DNA of 62,330 nucleotides from Rickettsia endosymbiont of Pseudomimeciton antennatum (GTDB lineage Bacteria > Pseudomonadota > Alphaproteobacteria > Rickettsiales > Rickettsiaceae): the NCBI GenBank assembly GCA_020881195.1, contig JAJIYL010000062.1, positions 1-62,330 on the forward strand. The letters run 5' to 3'. This document shows, one piece after another, positions 16,637-25,229 of this stretch. Each line of letters begins with the position of its first letter. Positions within the stretch are counted from its first letter, which is position 1. Made by a program: the position numbers and the translations under genes. A model generated the notes under the pieces. The model had not been told where the DNA came from. It was given only the letters and a program-made list of their open reading frames with translations, and ran no database searches.

Positions 16637-17332
16637 ATGGATAAGGTATTAAATTCTGTTCAAGAATATATTAAGTCTGGTGAATATTTTGTTGATGCTA
16701 GAAGATGGTATAATTTTGAATATCTATATCCACTTGTACAAAGATCATTTTTATTGATATTTACCGTAGTTTTCTTTGTATTATTTCTAGCTGTGGTGGT
16801 TAATTTTCAGACTTTATTACCAGCAGTTCGACAGGTAAGATACGCAATTAGTGCTGAATCTCTTAAAAGTGCAACAATAACTAATGCTAATCATATAAAA
16901 AGTGATGCTATCAATTCTATTGCAGATATTATGATTAGAAATTACGTGATACACAGAGAATCTTATGATTATGATTTTCTTCGCCCCCAGTTTATATTTA
17001 TTCAGAATAGTTCTACACGTATAATATTTAGACAATTTGCCAATTTTATGAATATTGACAATTCATTGTCGCCAGTTATGCGTTACCAAAGATCCTTAAG
17101 GCGTTCTGTTAATATATTATCGGTGGTTTATCATAAAAATAATAAGGCTGATGTCATATTTACATCGATAGCAAAAAACTCCGCTAATGATATTTTGGAA
17201 AATATGGTGTGGCAAGCTACAATAAGTTTTGAAATAGATGCAATTAACATTCATTTACCCTCTAACTCAAAATTTAATTTTGTTGTCACTGGTTACAAAC
17301 TTAAGTTAATAGAAGATAAAAGTAAGAAATAA
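16637..17332 (+). CDS. virB8: VirB8 type IV secretion protein
   Basis: Bitopic inner-membrane assembly factor of the P-type T4SS (rvh in Rickettsia). I choose ATG 16637 (231 residues), because an upstream in-frame GTG at 16571 lies in a probable promoter region. The order is a short cytoplasmic N-terminus (YIKSGEYFVDARRWYNFEYL), one transmembrane helix (FLLIFTVVFFVLFLAVVV, about residues 38-55) and a periplasmic NTF2-like domain with IMIRNYVIHRESYDY, which aligns with the VirB8 pattern (VxxYVxxREtYdy). Directly followed by virB9 with one base between. Confidence 0.9.
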   Translation: MDKVLNSVQEYIKSGEYFVDARRWYNFEYLYPLVQRSFLLIFTVVFFVLFLAVVVNFQTLLPAVRQVRYAISAESLKSATITNANHIKSDAINSIADIMIRNYVIHRESYDYDFLRPQFIFIQNSSTRIIFRQFANFMNIDNSLSPVMRYQRSLRRSVNILSVVYHKNNKADVIFTSIAKNSANDILENMVWQATISFEIDAINIHLPSNSKFNFVVTGYKLKLIEDKSKK

Positions 17333-17333
17333 A

Positions 17334-18080
17334 ATGAAGCAACTAATAATATTATTTATATTAGTATTTTTTGTAAATACTGCGTTAGCTGTTAGGGAAT
17401 CTAGACCATTGTCGATCGATAGCAGAATTAGGGTAATGGTGTATAGTCCTGATGATGTATTCAAGTTCACCGGATATTACGGTTATCAGGCTAGTATAGA
17501 GCTAGCAAAAGAGGAAGAAATAGTTAGTATTTCCATGGGGGATACTACTTCTTGGCAAATAGTACCAGCTGGTCATCGGATTTTCATTAAGCCAATGGAA
17601 CAAGATGCCACAACTAATATGACGATTATTACTAACAAACGAACTTACTTTTTTGAACTATATGCTGCAGAAACTTCAGATATGAGAGATCCAGAAATGG
17701 TTTTTAATTTAAGGTTTATCTATCCTGATGATGAGAATTCTGGAGATCATTTGCAAACTTATGCTACATCCTCAGCTAACCTAGATTTATCTCATCCTGA
17801 GAAATATAATTTCAATTATTCGATAAGTGGTAATGAATCGATTGCCCCAATTAAAATTTTTGATGATGGAGTGTATACTTACTTACAATTTAGAGATAAA
17901 AACGCTGAGTTACCAGCTATTTTTGCAGTTGATGAAGCTCTTAGAGAATCGATGGTAAATTATCGCCTTGCCCAAGATAATGCTAATATGGTGATTATCG
18001 AGCAGGTATTTCACAAACTGTCAATACGTCATGGTAAGAAAATAGTATGTGTGTTTAATGAAGCATTTAAACCGTATTAG
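17334..18080 (+). CDS. virB9: VirB9 type IV secretion protein
   Basis: Outer-membrane-core T4SS component. 248 residues with a signal peptide ending TALA. N-terminal domain: DSRIRVMVYSPDDVFKFTGYYGYQASIEL, shown here as two overlapping conserved blocks (DSRIRVMVYSPDDV and FKFTGYYGYQ), then GDTTSWQIVPAGHRIFIKP and FFELYA. The C-terminal domain YTYLQFRDKNAELPAIFAVD is complete, so this is a full-length VirB9 able to contact VirB7 and VirB10. In other Rickettsia virB8-virB9 are usually followed by virB10, virB11 and virD4; here a palindrome and antiporter genes follow. Confidence 0.9.
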   Translation: MKQLIILFILVFFVNTALAVRESRPLSIDSRIRVMVYSPDDVFKFTGYYGYQASIELAKEEEIVSISMGDTTSWQIVPAGHRIFIKPMEQDATTNMTIITNKRTYFFELYAAETSDMRDPEMVFNLRFIYPDDENSGDHLQTYATSSANLDLSHPEKYNFNYSISGNESIAPIKIFDDGVYTYLQFRDKNAELPAIFAVDEALRESMVNYRLAQDNANMVIIEQVFHKLSIRHGKKIVCVFNEAFKPY

Positions 18081-18222
18081 ACTTCCCACATAAGTCAAAG
18101 ATAGTTGAGGGATTTTTAGAAGAAACGAAGCCGAGTACCGCAGCGTACATAAACGTACGTGAGGAGCGGAGGCGAGTTTCGACGACAAAATCACCAACTA
18201 GATTGACTTATGCGGGAAGTCT
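18079..18222. repeat. Palindromic element B with locus-specific arms
   Basis: 144 bp, the same length as element A. Left arm AGACTTCCCACATAAGTCAA (18079-18098) pairs with TTGACTTATGCGGGAAGTCT (18203-18222); inner pairing AGTTGAGGGATTTT/AAAATCACCAACT. Core has GAGTACCGCAGCGTACATAA and ACGTACGTGAGGAGCGGA. It begins inside the virB9 stop codon, so it could serve as terminator. Confidence 0.8.
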
Positions 18223-18242
18223 ATTAATTAAGTTAAGTAACA

Positions 18243-18623
18243 ATGTTTTTAGAAACTCTATATATCTCAAAAATTTTATATTTGTTAACACTGCTCGTAT
18301 TAACTAGTGGTTTGTTTATAATGTTAACCAGCGATAATTATGTTCGTAAGATTATTGGGCTGAGTGTTATGCAAAGTTCGGTGCTAATTTTTTACCTGAT
18401 GCTTGGCAAGGTGAATGGGGGTATTGTGCCAATTGAGCGTAATTTGCTGCAGGATTCTCAGCTTTATGTAAGTCCATTACCCCAGGTATTAATGCTTACG
18501 GCTATTGTCGTTGGTTTTGCTACATTATCATTAGGTCTTAGCTTGATTTATCGTATTTCTAAGCAATTTAATACTATATCGGAGCATGAAATTAATTTTA
18601 GCGAAGCGACTACTAATGATTAA
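18243..18623 (+). CDS. mnhC: Mrp/Mnh Na+/H+ antiporter subunit C
   Basis: NuoK-like small membrane subunit of the multisubunit Na+(K+)/H+ antiporter. 126 residues with three hydrophobic helices: ILYLLTLLVLTSGLFIMLTS, IIGLSVMQSSVLIFYLML and LMLTAIVVGFATLSLGLSLI. RKIIGLSVMQSSV and PLPQVLMLTAIVVG are the conserved MrpC motifs. Followed after five bases by the subunit D gene, then another large subunit. Helps exchange monovalent cations against protons in the inner membrane. Confidence 0.9.
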   Translation: MFLETLYISKILYLLTLLVLTSGLFIMLTSDNYVRKIIGLSVMQSSVLIFYLMLGKVNGGIVPIERNLLQDSQLYVSPLPQVLMLTAIVVGFATLSLGLSLIYRISKQFNTISEHEINFSEATTND

Positions 18624-18628
18624 AATAA

Positions 18629-20305
18629 ATGATATTAATTAAACATTTTCCAGCTTTACAAGTATTGGTGCCATTTTTTGGAGCATTATTTTCAATAGTA
18701 ACTTTTCGTTATGTGCTTGCCACTAGAATTATAGCAGTTATTTCGATTGCACTAAGTTTATTTTTAAGTATTTACGGTTTATCAGCAATTAGTAAAGGTG
18801 CCGTGTCATATGATTTTGGTAATTGGCATGCCCCTATAGGTATTGAATATAAGCTAGATTATCTAAACCAACCTATAATCATCTATATTAATGGTGTATT
18901 ATTATTTTTTCTAATTTTTTGTAACAAATTGCTTGCAACTACCGTACTGAAATTTATTGATAACAAAAGACAATCGTTATTTTACGCAGTTTTATTATTT
19001 GCCCATAGCGGGTATCTCGGTATAGTAAGTACTAATGACCTTTTTAATCTTTATGTATTTATTGAAATATCTTCATTAAGTGCTTATACACTGATGGCAC
19101 AGGGTAATAACCCCAAGGCTGTCATCGGTGCTTTCGATTATCTTATGCTTGGTACGGTCGGGGCAACTTTGATCTTAATAGCCATTGGGTTTTTATTAAG
19201 CACTACTGGTAGCCTTAATATGCTAGATGTTTCAAGGCTTCTTCAGACCCATTATGACTGCAAAATAGTCAAGCTAGCTATTAGTCTTTTTCTAATTGGT
19301 GCTATATTAAAAACGGCTTTTTTCCCTATGCATTTTTGGATGATTCGAAGTTATTCCTCGGTGGCTCCAGTCATTTTGACATATCTTGCTAGTATATCTA
19401 GTATCATTGGTATTTATATAATCTTGAGGTTCATTCATTTTACCGTTGACTATAGTATAATCATTAAGGATTTAGCCAATTTTATCAAACCAATCGCTTT
19501 GGCAACTATTATTTTATGTACATATTTTGCTTGTCGAAGCCAAGAAAAAGTCAGAAATATTGTTATCTATTCCTCGGCAGTACAAATTGGTTATACATTT
19601 CTGCTATTAGCGATTCCTAAAGGTGAATTAATCCTATTACCATTTTTATTGGCTGATAGTTTTAACAAGATATCTCTATTTCTAATCATTGCTTATTTTG
19701 ATACTCATAGCATATACTCAAATGATTTGAAAAATTGGAACGTAAAACAAGGGGTGAGCGAGCGGAGCGTAGGTGAGTTACGTGAGTACGCGAATGCCCC
19801 GAAGTTTTGCGGAGGCAATTCTTCAAAGCAGAAGAGTATACCCAGTACTAGTATGTTATGGCGAGTCTTGGTAGTTTTTAGCCTAATTTGCAGTTGTGGT
19901 TTGCCAATAAGTAGTATGTTTTTCATTAAGCTTACTATTTTTGAATTATTGGTTGTGCAGAATATGTGGCTTGAATTGGTGATTGTTGTGATAAGTTCTG
20001 CTATGTCGTTACTCTATCATTATAAAATTGCCAAGAAACTATGTTGGCATCACTCTAATTATACACTATTACAGTCTAGCACTAAGTATAAATACGGTGG
20101 ACTAATTTTTGTTAGTATAATACAAATTTTTCTGCCAATATTCTTAAACCAATTACAGCTATACTCAAATGATTTGAAGAATTGGAACGTAAAACAAGGG
20201 GCGAGCGAACGCAGCGTAGATAAGCTACGTGAGTACGCGAATACCCCGCAAGTATTTGCAGGAGCCAATTCTTCAAAGCAGAAGAGTATATTAGGAGGAC
20301 AGTAA
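18629..20305 (+). CDS. mnhD: Mrp/Mnh antiporter subunit D with two in-frame RPE insertions
   Basis: NuoL/M/N-like proton channel subunit, 558 residues. Conserved parts: FNLYVFIEISSLSAYTLMAQ with the channel Glu, YLMLGTVGATLILI, LIGAILKTAFFPMHFWM with the channel Lys, and CGLPISSMFFIKLTIFE. RPE copies add residues 363-404 (19715-19840) and 512-554 (20162-20290). The first falls in a hydrophilic loop between membrane helices; the second forms nearly the whole C-terminal tail before LGGQ. Without them the protein would be about 473 residues, typical of MrpD. The stop overlaps the next ATG by one base (TAATG). Confidence 0.88.
   Translation: MILIKHFPALQVLVPFFGALFSIVTFRYVLATRIIAVISIALSLFLSIYGLSAISKGAVSYDFGNWHAPIGIEYKLDYLNQPIIIYINGVLLFFLIFCNKLLATTVLKFIDNKRQSLFYAVLLFAHSGYLGIVSTNDLFNLYVFIEISSLSAYTLMAQGNNPKAVIGAFDYLMLGTVGATLILIAIGFLLSTTGSLNMLDVSRLLQTHYDCKIVKLAISLFLIGAILKTAFFPMHFWMIRSYSSVAPVILTYLASISSIIGIYIILRFIHFTVDYSIIIKDLANFIKPIALATIILCTYFACRSQEKVRNIVIYSSAVQIGYTFLLLAIPKGELILLPFLLADSFNKISLFLIIAYFDTHSIYSNDLKNWNVKQGVSERSVGELREYANAPKFCGGNSSKQKSIPSTSMLWRVLVVFSLICSCGLPISSMFFIKLTIFELLVVQNMWLELVIVVISSAMSLLYHYKIAKKLCWHHSNYTLLQSSTKYKYGGLIFVSIIQIFLPIFLNQLQLYSNDLKNWNVKQGASERSVDKLREYANTPQVFAGANSSKQKSILGGQ
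19715..19840 (+). repeat. In-frame RPE copy 1 in mnhD
   Basis: 126 bp, 42 codons, TACTC start and GAGTATA end. Encodes [19 protein letters not shown] followed by ELREYANAPKFCGGNSSKQ and KSI. Arms ATTTGAAAAATTGG and CCAATTCTTCAAA-like segments form the stem, core GCGTAGGTGAGTTACGTGAG. Confidence 0.88.
20162..20290 (+). repeat. In-frame RPE copy 2 at the mnhD C-terminus
   Basis: 129 bp, 43 codons; one codon longer than the others because of a small change in the right arm (CCGCAAGTATTTGCAGG). It ends three bases before the AGGAGG Shine-Dalgarno (20293-20298) of the next gene, which remains intact. Confidence 0.87.
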
Positions 20306-21774
20306 TGTACCCTTCTATTACCCCTAGTTTTTTGATTTTATCAACTTTACTTCTAGCTATACTAAATTTAGTTACTCCCTTTATCAGTAATAGTGATAAT
20401 AACACGCGTAACTCTTTATTAATTACCATTAGTAGCTTCTTTTTTGTTAATATTTTAATTATTGATTGGTTGTTTCTGAAGGGTGTAAGAGCGAATCTGT
20501 CAATAAATATATTCAGTAATTTTGCTATTGGACTGCATTTAGAAGCATTAAGCCTCATTTTCTTAACCTTACTGAGTTTCTTATGGATTTGTGCGTTAAT
20601 TTACACCATAAAATATTTGGCAATTAATAATATTGATAATTCCAGTCGTTTTCTATTCTTCATTAATCTAAGTGTGTTATCTGGTGGGTTGGTAGCATTA
20701 TCTTCAAACCTTTTTACTATGTTTATTTTTTATGAAATATTAACATTATCCACTGCTCCATTAATTGCTCATAGTGGTGGAGATAAAGTTATGGCTGGGG
20801 TCTATAAATATTTAAAAATATTGATGATCTCAGGGATATTACTATTCTTGCCAGCCACAATAATTATTTATGCTAAAGCAGGGCATGGGGATTTTACATC
20901 ACAAGGTTTTATCAATCATTATTTTTCCAAAAATCAAACCATAATTTTGTTATTAATGTTTATTTTTGGTATATCGAAAGCAGCCTTATACCCTTTGCAT
21001 CAATGGTTACCAGCAGCAATGGTAGCACATTACCCCGTAAGTGCTTTACTACATGCGGTGGTAGTTGTTAAAACTGGACTTTTTTGTATTTATAAAATTT
21101 TGATATATGTTTTTGGTCTTAAATATTTACACTCTATTTTTGCCGAATTTAACTGGCTTATTTTCTTGCCTATTATCACCATATTTTATAGTTCTTTTAA
21201 AGCCTTAATTAGTGATAATATTAAAAAGATTCTAGCATACTCTACGATTAACCAATTAGGTATAGCTCTACTTAGTAGTTTCATGTTTACCTCAAAATCT
21301 ATAGGAGCAGCTATCCTACATTTATCTTCACATTCATTTACTAAAATCTGTTTATTCTATGGGATGGGAAGTATTTATAGCCTAAAGAAGACTAACCAGG
21401 TTTCTGATCTGATCAATGCTGCTAAAGAAATGCCTAAAACCAGCTTTATAGTACTTCTTGCCAGTTTATCCTTAATCGGCATTCCGCCTTTTGGTGGTTT
21501 TATTAGTAAGTTTTATATTATGCTAGCAGCTGCCGAACAAAATCAAATATTAGTTATGGGGGTACTAGCTTTAAGTACGTTATTCTCTGCACTGTACTTA
21601 GTAAAGATTGTGATATTTCTTTATAAGCCAACTATAGCTAATAGCCATAAAATGGTCTCAGAAAATAAATTGCCTACTACCATGATGGTTAGCCTAATTA
21701 TATGTGCATGTTGCGTCATATTATTCTATTTTATCCAGATTTTTATTAAGAAGTTTTTTATATTTATATGGTAA
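20305..21774 (+). CDS. Mrp/NuoM-like antiporter large subunit
   Basis: 489 residues, about 13-14 transmembrane helices, of the NuoL/M/N-MrpA/D family. Landmarks: FTMFIFYEILTLSTAPLIAH with the conserved Glu, FGISKAALYPLHQWLPAAM with the conserved Lys, SALLHAVVVVKTGLF, AYSTINQLGIALLS and SLIGIPPFGGFISKFY. Translation is coupled to mnhD (TAATG overlap, strong AGGAGG). It is a second D-like or A-like subunit of the same antiporter; the exact subunit letter cannot be set from motifs alone. Confidence 0.85.
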   Translation: MYPSITPSFLILSTLLLAILNLVTPFISNSDNNTRNSLLITISSFFFVNILIIDWLFLKGVRANLSINIFSNFAIGLHLEALSLIFLTLLSFLWICALIYTIKYLAINNIDNSSRFLFFINLSVLSGGLVALSSNLFTMFIFYEILTLSTAPLIAHSGGDKVMAGVYKYLKILMISGILLFLPATIIIYAKAGHGDFTSQGFINHYFSKNQTIILLLMFIFGISKAALYPLHQWLPAAMVAHYPVSALLHAVVVVKTGLFCIYKILIYVFGLKYLHSIFAEFNWLIFLPIITIFYSSFKALISDNIKKILAYSTINQLGIALLSSFMFTSKSIGAAILHLSSHSFTKICLFYGMGSIYSLKKTNQVSDLINAAKEMPKTSFIVLLASLSLIGIPPFGGFISKFYIMLAAAEQNQILVMGVLALSTLFSALYLVKIVIFLYKPTIANSHKMVSENKLPTTMMVSLIICACCVILFYFIQIFIKKFFIFIW

Positions 21775-21825
21775 GTATGTTTTACCGTGAACACTCACCT
21801 ATGAATTACAACTCTTAGTTGACTC

Positions 21826-24798
21826 TTATGATTCTTCTCCAATGCAGCTTACTTCATCATATAGGTTAAGATAATCTTCAATGTTAGGATAATATTCTGG
21901 AGGAACATTGCACTTTAAAGTAGAGTCTTCTTCCTGTGTATGATAATCTGCACCAGAAACTTTTATAACATTAATGGTCTTATACTGAAATGCATTTTTT
22001 ATACCAGTATGATTAGTTTTTTGATCAAATTCTATTAAAACAGCACCATTATCGTTTTTATAAATTTTGGTTGCATATAACCGACCACCTCCATCTATTT
22101 TAAGTTCTGGCAAATATTTTCCTAATATTTTAACCCCATGCTGATTATAACTTTTTTTTACTATACCGTTATTTAAAGCAGTGATAAATGCTTGCCGTTG
22201 AGATTCCTGTAGTGAACCCAATAAATCAGGATTAATAACAGCATAAATATTATGGTGTTTCTTACCAATATTGACAATATCTTCATTCTTTGTTGTATAT
22301 GATACCTTGTCGGGAATGTGCCAAATTTGATAATTTTCTTGATGAGAACCAGAAGTCTTATCATGAGAGGATTGAGTACTCTTTTTAAGTTTTTGATAAT
22401 ATTTATGTATAATTGTCCAATGATTTAAACATTTTGTAACAAAATTTTCTTTGTATGAAAAATATTCTTGAGCAATAGTTTCTTGAGTAGTAGCAGTATT
22501 ATTTACTTCAGTTTCAGACTTTTCTTCAGAGCTATATTCTTTTGAAACATAATTAGATGCCTCAATATGCTCACTAGCCGGAATCACGATCTGTTGTTCT
22601 TCACCAATATGTTGCTCTTTAATACGTTGTTCTTCACCAATAGTTTGATTAATAACTTCTAAAGCAAAAGTAAGTTCATCATCTTCAGTGATGTCATGAA
22701 TAATGTTTTTAAGTTTTTCTCCTAAGTTTGGGTTTGTTGTAGAATCTATTGATAATAGATGATACTGACATATATTAAGTACGTTTTGATAAGCACTTGA
22801 AAACTCTTCCTTTATGGTACAACAATTTTCGTATGTTTTTTTAATATAACTCAAATTCGCTTTTAGAAAATCTTCATTCTTACCTTCAAATGCTTTTAGC
22901 ATAAAACCTAATTTAACATACTCACTAAGGTAAACTTTAGGGTCTATTGCAGCCTGTTGAAAGAATGTATGGCGTAATGTAGGGGCTTTTAACAACTTTT
23001 CTGCCGAATCTAAATAACGTTTAGTTTGAACCAAGTCTTCAATAGCTAAATATAATTCCGCCACTTTTATGTTAGTTATAAGATCGTTCTCTAGATGATC
23101 GTTGCTTAGGAGCTTTTTTAAAACTTTTTGATAATTTATTTGTTCTATCTTATCTTTAGACCAATTTTTTAAACAACTTAAAATATTCAAGACACTCTCA
23201 GGCGTGGCACTCTCAAAATTCGGATCATCAACTATCTCCTTTATAGTATTAACACTACACTTTCCTGTTTGTATGATGAATGCATCTAAGAATTTTGTAA
23301 TAGTTGTATGAATTTCTGGGTTTTGTTCTAAAAAAGCTTGCTTAATTATTTTTATATCTTGCTGTATCTTTTCAACAAATGCTCGATCAAAATTATGGTA
23401 TGAAAACAGATTTATAAACATTCCTCGAGCTTCACCAGATAATTTAAATTGATCAACTAAATCGTTAAGGGTATCATTTTTAAATGAACCTATTTCTATA
23501 CCAAATAAAGCTACTAACAAACCATACAAAACTTCCTCTCTTTCAGTATCACTAGCATATTTCATTAATTCTAATGATACTTCAATTGTTTCTTTTAAAT
23601 CTTTCTTATACTTACAGTAATTAAGGCGCTGCTTATAAGCAAAGTATTTCGCACTATTATCTTTAAGGTTTAATGTAACTAGTTTACTAGTATAATCATC
23701 AAGTAATTTTTCCTCTTTGCTTTTTAATATCCCATTTGTATCATATCGCTTTATTAACTCTTCACCTAACTTTTCATAGTAAAACATCTTCAAGAAATCT
23801 GATGGTATATCTTTGACAATAGAACTTATTATTCGTATATAATTATCAATATCTATATCTTTATAACATTCCCTTAGCAGGGCATTTACAACATGAAGCT
23901 CATAAGATTCACCATTAGTCTTGGGAAAAAACAATCTCATACATTGAGGAATATCATTTATTTTGTAATTTAAGATAGCATCAAAACATTCTAGAAGTTC
24001 TGCTGATGTCCTTAAATTTTCTGCTAACACACTTGCTTTCTTGGATACACATAAATATCCTTCTGATTTTTGCTCAGATGTAGATGAATCTTTTTCTAAT
24101 TGTTCTTTAAATTTCTCTACATTTTTATCGTAATCTGCTTTATTAAGGTTTTGTGTTATTTCTAAAGAGGTCTTAGCACCTTTGTCATTTTTTAACCATT
24201 TAATTAATTCTTCGTTTTTCTTTATGTCTGGTTTATTGCCTAATACTTTCTGTAAAGATTCGACCAAATCTAATAATGTTAAGTTATACTGATCGTCTAA
24301 TCTGTTAGGATTAAATAAATTCTTACCAAGAGCTTCACTATTCACTAAATATTTGATAACACTTTTCTCGCCTTTATCTATCTTTAAATGCTCACGAGTG
24401 GATATAAGATTATATAATATCGTTCCACATAGTTGAAAGCTTTTTGCACTCTCATCTATTTTTTGAACAGAACTTAACAAGAATTGCTCGATAACCTTTA
24501 TATATTTTATTTTTTTTTCATTAGTTATATCAGCTGCCCCGAGGGAACATAAAATATGATCGACTATAAAATCTCCCATAGTAGATTCATCATGCTCCTT
24601 TATAGGATTCCGTAAAGATATAAAATTCTTTAAAGGTGTAAGTAAAATTTCTTCTAATTGCTCAAAGTGTTTTTGTTTAATACTAATAGTATCTACTGAC
24701 CTGCTAGCTGATAAGCTAGTATTTGTAGACGTTTCTGCAGGATGGTTCTGTTTTGTAGGTTGTTTATGTTTTGTAGGTGGTTTATATTTTTTTTTCAT
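21826..24798 (-). CDS. Large helical-repeat protein, unknown function, possible toxin-like C-terminus
   Basis: 990 residues, family not recognised. The first 30 residues are Lys/Pro/Gln-rich (KYKPPTKHKQPTKQ). From about 40 to 740 the sequence is helical with TPR-like spacing (KVAELYLAIEDLVQTKRYLD, EYVKLGFMLKAFEGKNEDFL). A short direct repeat IGEEQRIKEQ/IGEEQQIV lies near 720-740, followed by a linker. The last 150 residues are different: GIVKKSYNQHGVKILGKYL, PELKIDGGGRLYATKIY and GAVLIEFDQKTNH, a pattern loosely like RelE/HigB toxins (Arg-Leu-Tyr strand then hydrophobic strand and basic end). No signal peptide, so if exported it would need a T4SS-like route; that is inference. Confidence 0.6.
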   Translation of the reverse strand: MKKKYKPPTKHKQPTKQNHPAETSTNTSLSASRSVDTISIKQKHFEQLEEILLTPLKNFISLRNPIKEHDESTMGDFIVDHILCSLGAADITNEKKIKYIKVIEQFLLSSVQKIDESAKSFQLCGTILYNLISTREHLKIDKGEKSVIKYLVNSEALGKNLFNPNRLDDQYNLTLLDLVESLQKVLGNKPDIKKNEELIKWLKNDKGAKTSLEITQNLNKADYDKNVEKFKEQLEKDSSTSEQKSEGYLCVSKKASVLAENLRTSAELLECFDAILNYKINDIPQCMRLFFPKTNGESYELHVVNALLRECYKDIDIDNYIRIISSIVKDIPSDFLKMFYYEKLGEELIKRYDTNGILKSKEEKLLDDYTSKLVTLNLKDNSAKYFAYKQRLNYCKYKKDLKETIEVSLELMKYASDTEREEVLYGLLVALFGIEIGSFKNDTLNDLVDQFKLSGEARGMFINLFSYHNFDRAFVEKIQQDIKIIKQAFLEQNPEIHTTITKFLDAFIIQTGKCSVNTIKEIVDDPNFESATPESVLNILSCLKNWSKDKIEQINYQKVLKKLLSNDHLENDLITNIKVAELYLAIEDLVQTKRYLDSAEKLLKAPTLRHTFFQQAAIDPKVYLSEYVKLGFMLKAFEGKNEDFLKANLSYIKKTYENCCTIKEEFSSAYQNVLNICQYHLLSIDSTTNPNLGEKLKNIIHDITEDDELTFALEVINQTIGEEQRIKEQHIGEEQQIVIPASEHIEASNYVSKEYSSEEKSETEVNNTATTQETIAQEYFSYKENFVTKCLNHWTIIHKYYQKLKKSTQSSHDKTSGSHQENYQIWHIPDKVSYTTKNEDIVNIGKKHHNIYAVINPDLLGSLQESQRQAFITALNNGIVKKSYNQHGVKILGKYLPELKIDGGGRLYATKIYKNDNGAVLIEFDQKTNHTGIKNAFQYKTINVIKVSGADYHTQEEDSTLKCNVPPEYYPNIEDYLNLYDEVSCIGEES

Positions 24799-24882
24799 AT
24801 AAATAAATTTAATGTAAATTGAAAGTTGGTAAAGGTATAAGTTCTCTAATTAACCTGAATTCGATATAACAAGTTATTCCAA

Positions 24883-24968
24883 AATCTGTTATATCTACAA
24901 ATATAACAGATTTTTTTGATCCACTAATAGCTGTTTTCATTATTTTTTGCGGTATTGCTTATTTTTTT
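24883..24968. repeat. Dispersed repeat copy 2 (CTAATAGCTGTTTTCATT family)
   Basis: Contains the stem-loop CTGTTATAT-CTACA-AATATAACAG, then GATCCACTAATAGCTGTTTT and TTTTTTGCGGTATTGCTTAT. Matches 8861-8932 and 62011-62104. It lies in the 430-bp gap 24799-25229. Confidence 0.65.
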
Positions 24969-25015
24969 CATTTCAGGTTATAATAGTAGTTTAAAAGTTG
25001 TGGAAAAATAACCGG

Positions 25016-25107
25016 CGTCATTGCGAGGAGGTGTGAGCCGACGAAGCAATCCATATAACAAGCTTAATGGATTGCCACACTCACGTACGTTCGCTCGCAA
25101 TAACGCC
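25016..25107. repeat. Dispersed palindrome, full copy
   Basis: CGTCATTGCGAGGAGGTGTG then CCGACGAAGCAATCCA, a short spacer, TGGATTGCCACACTCACG and GTTCGCTCGCAATAACG. The two halves are imperfect inverted repeats with a 15-20 bp loop. About fifteen related full or half copies are scattered through the window. Confidence 0.7.
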
Positions 25108-25168
25108 AGATGCCATGGGATTTATGCGTAAGATGAGTTTATCACAAGAAAATAAAATTATTTTACGC

Positions 25169-25196
25169 TTTATAAGTTGGTTAAGTTGTCTATAAT
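25169..25196 (+). promoter_or_regulatory. Likely promoter of the ProP-like gene
   Basis: Perfect -10 TATAAT at 25191-25196 with a weak -35 TTTATA at 25169-25174 (16-bp spacer), 33 bases upstream of the ATG at 25230. The downstream context CCGATATTA also follows the possible -10 of virB8. Confidence 0.5.
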
Positions 25197-25229
25197 CCGA
25201 TATTAATTAAATTTATTGATAAGATATAG

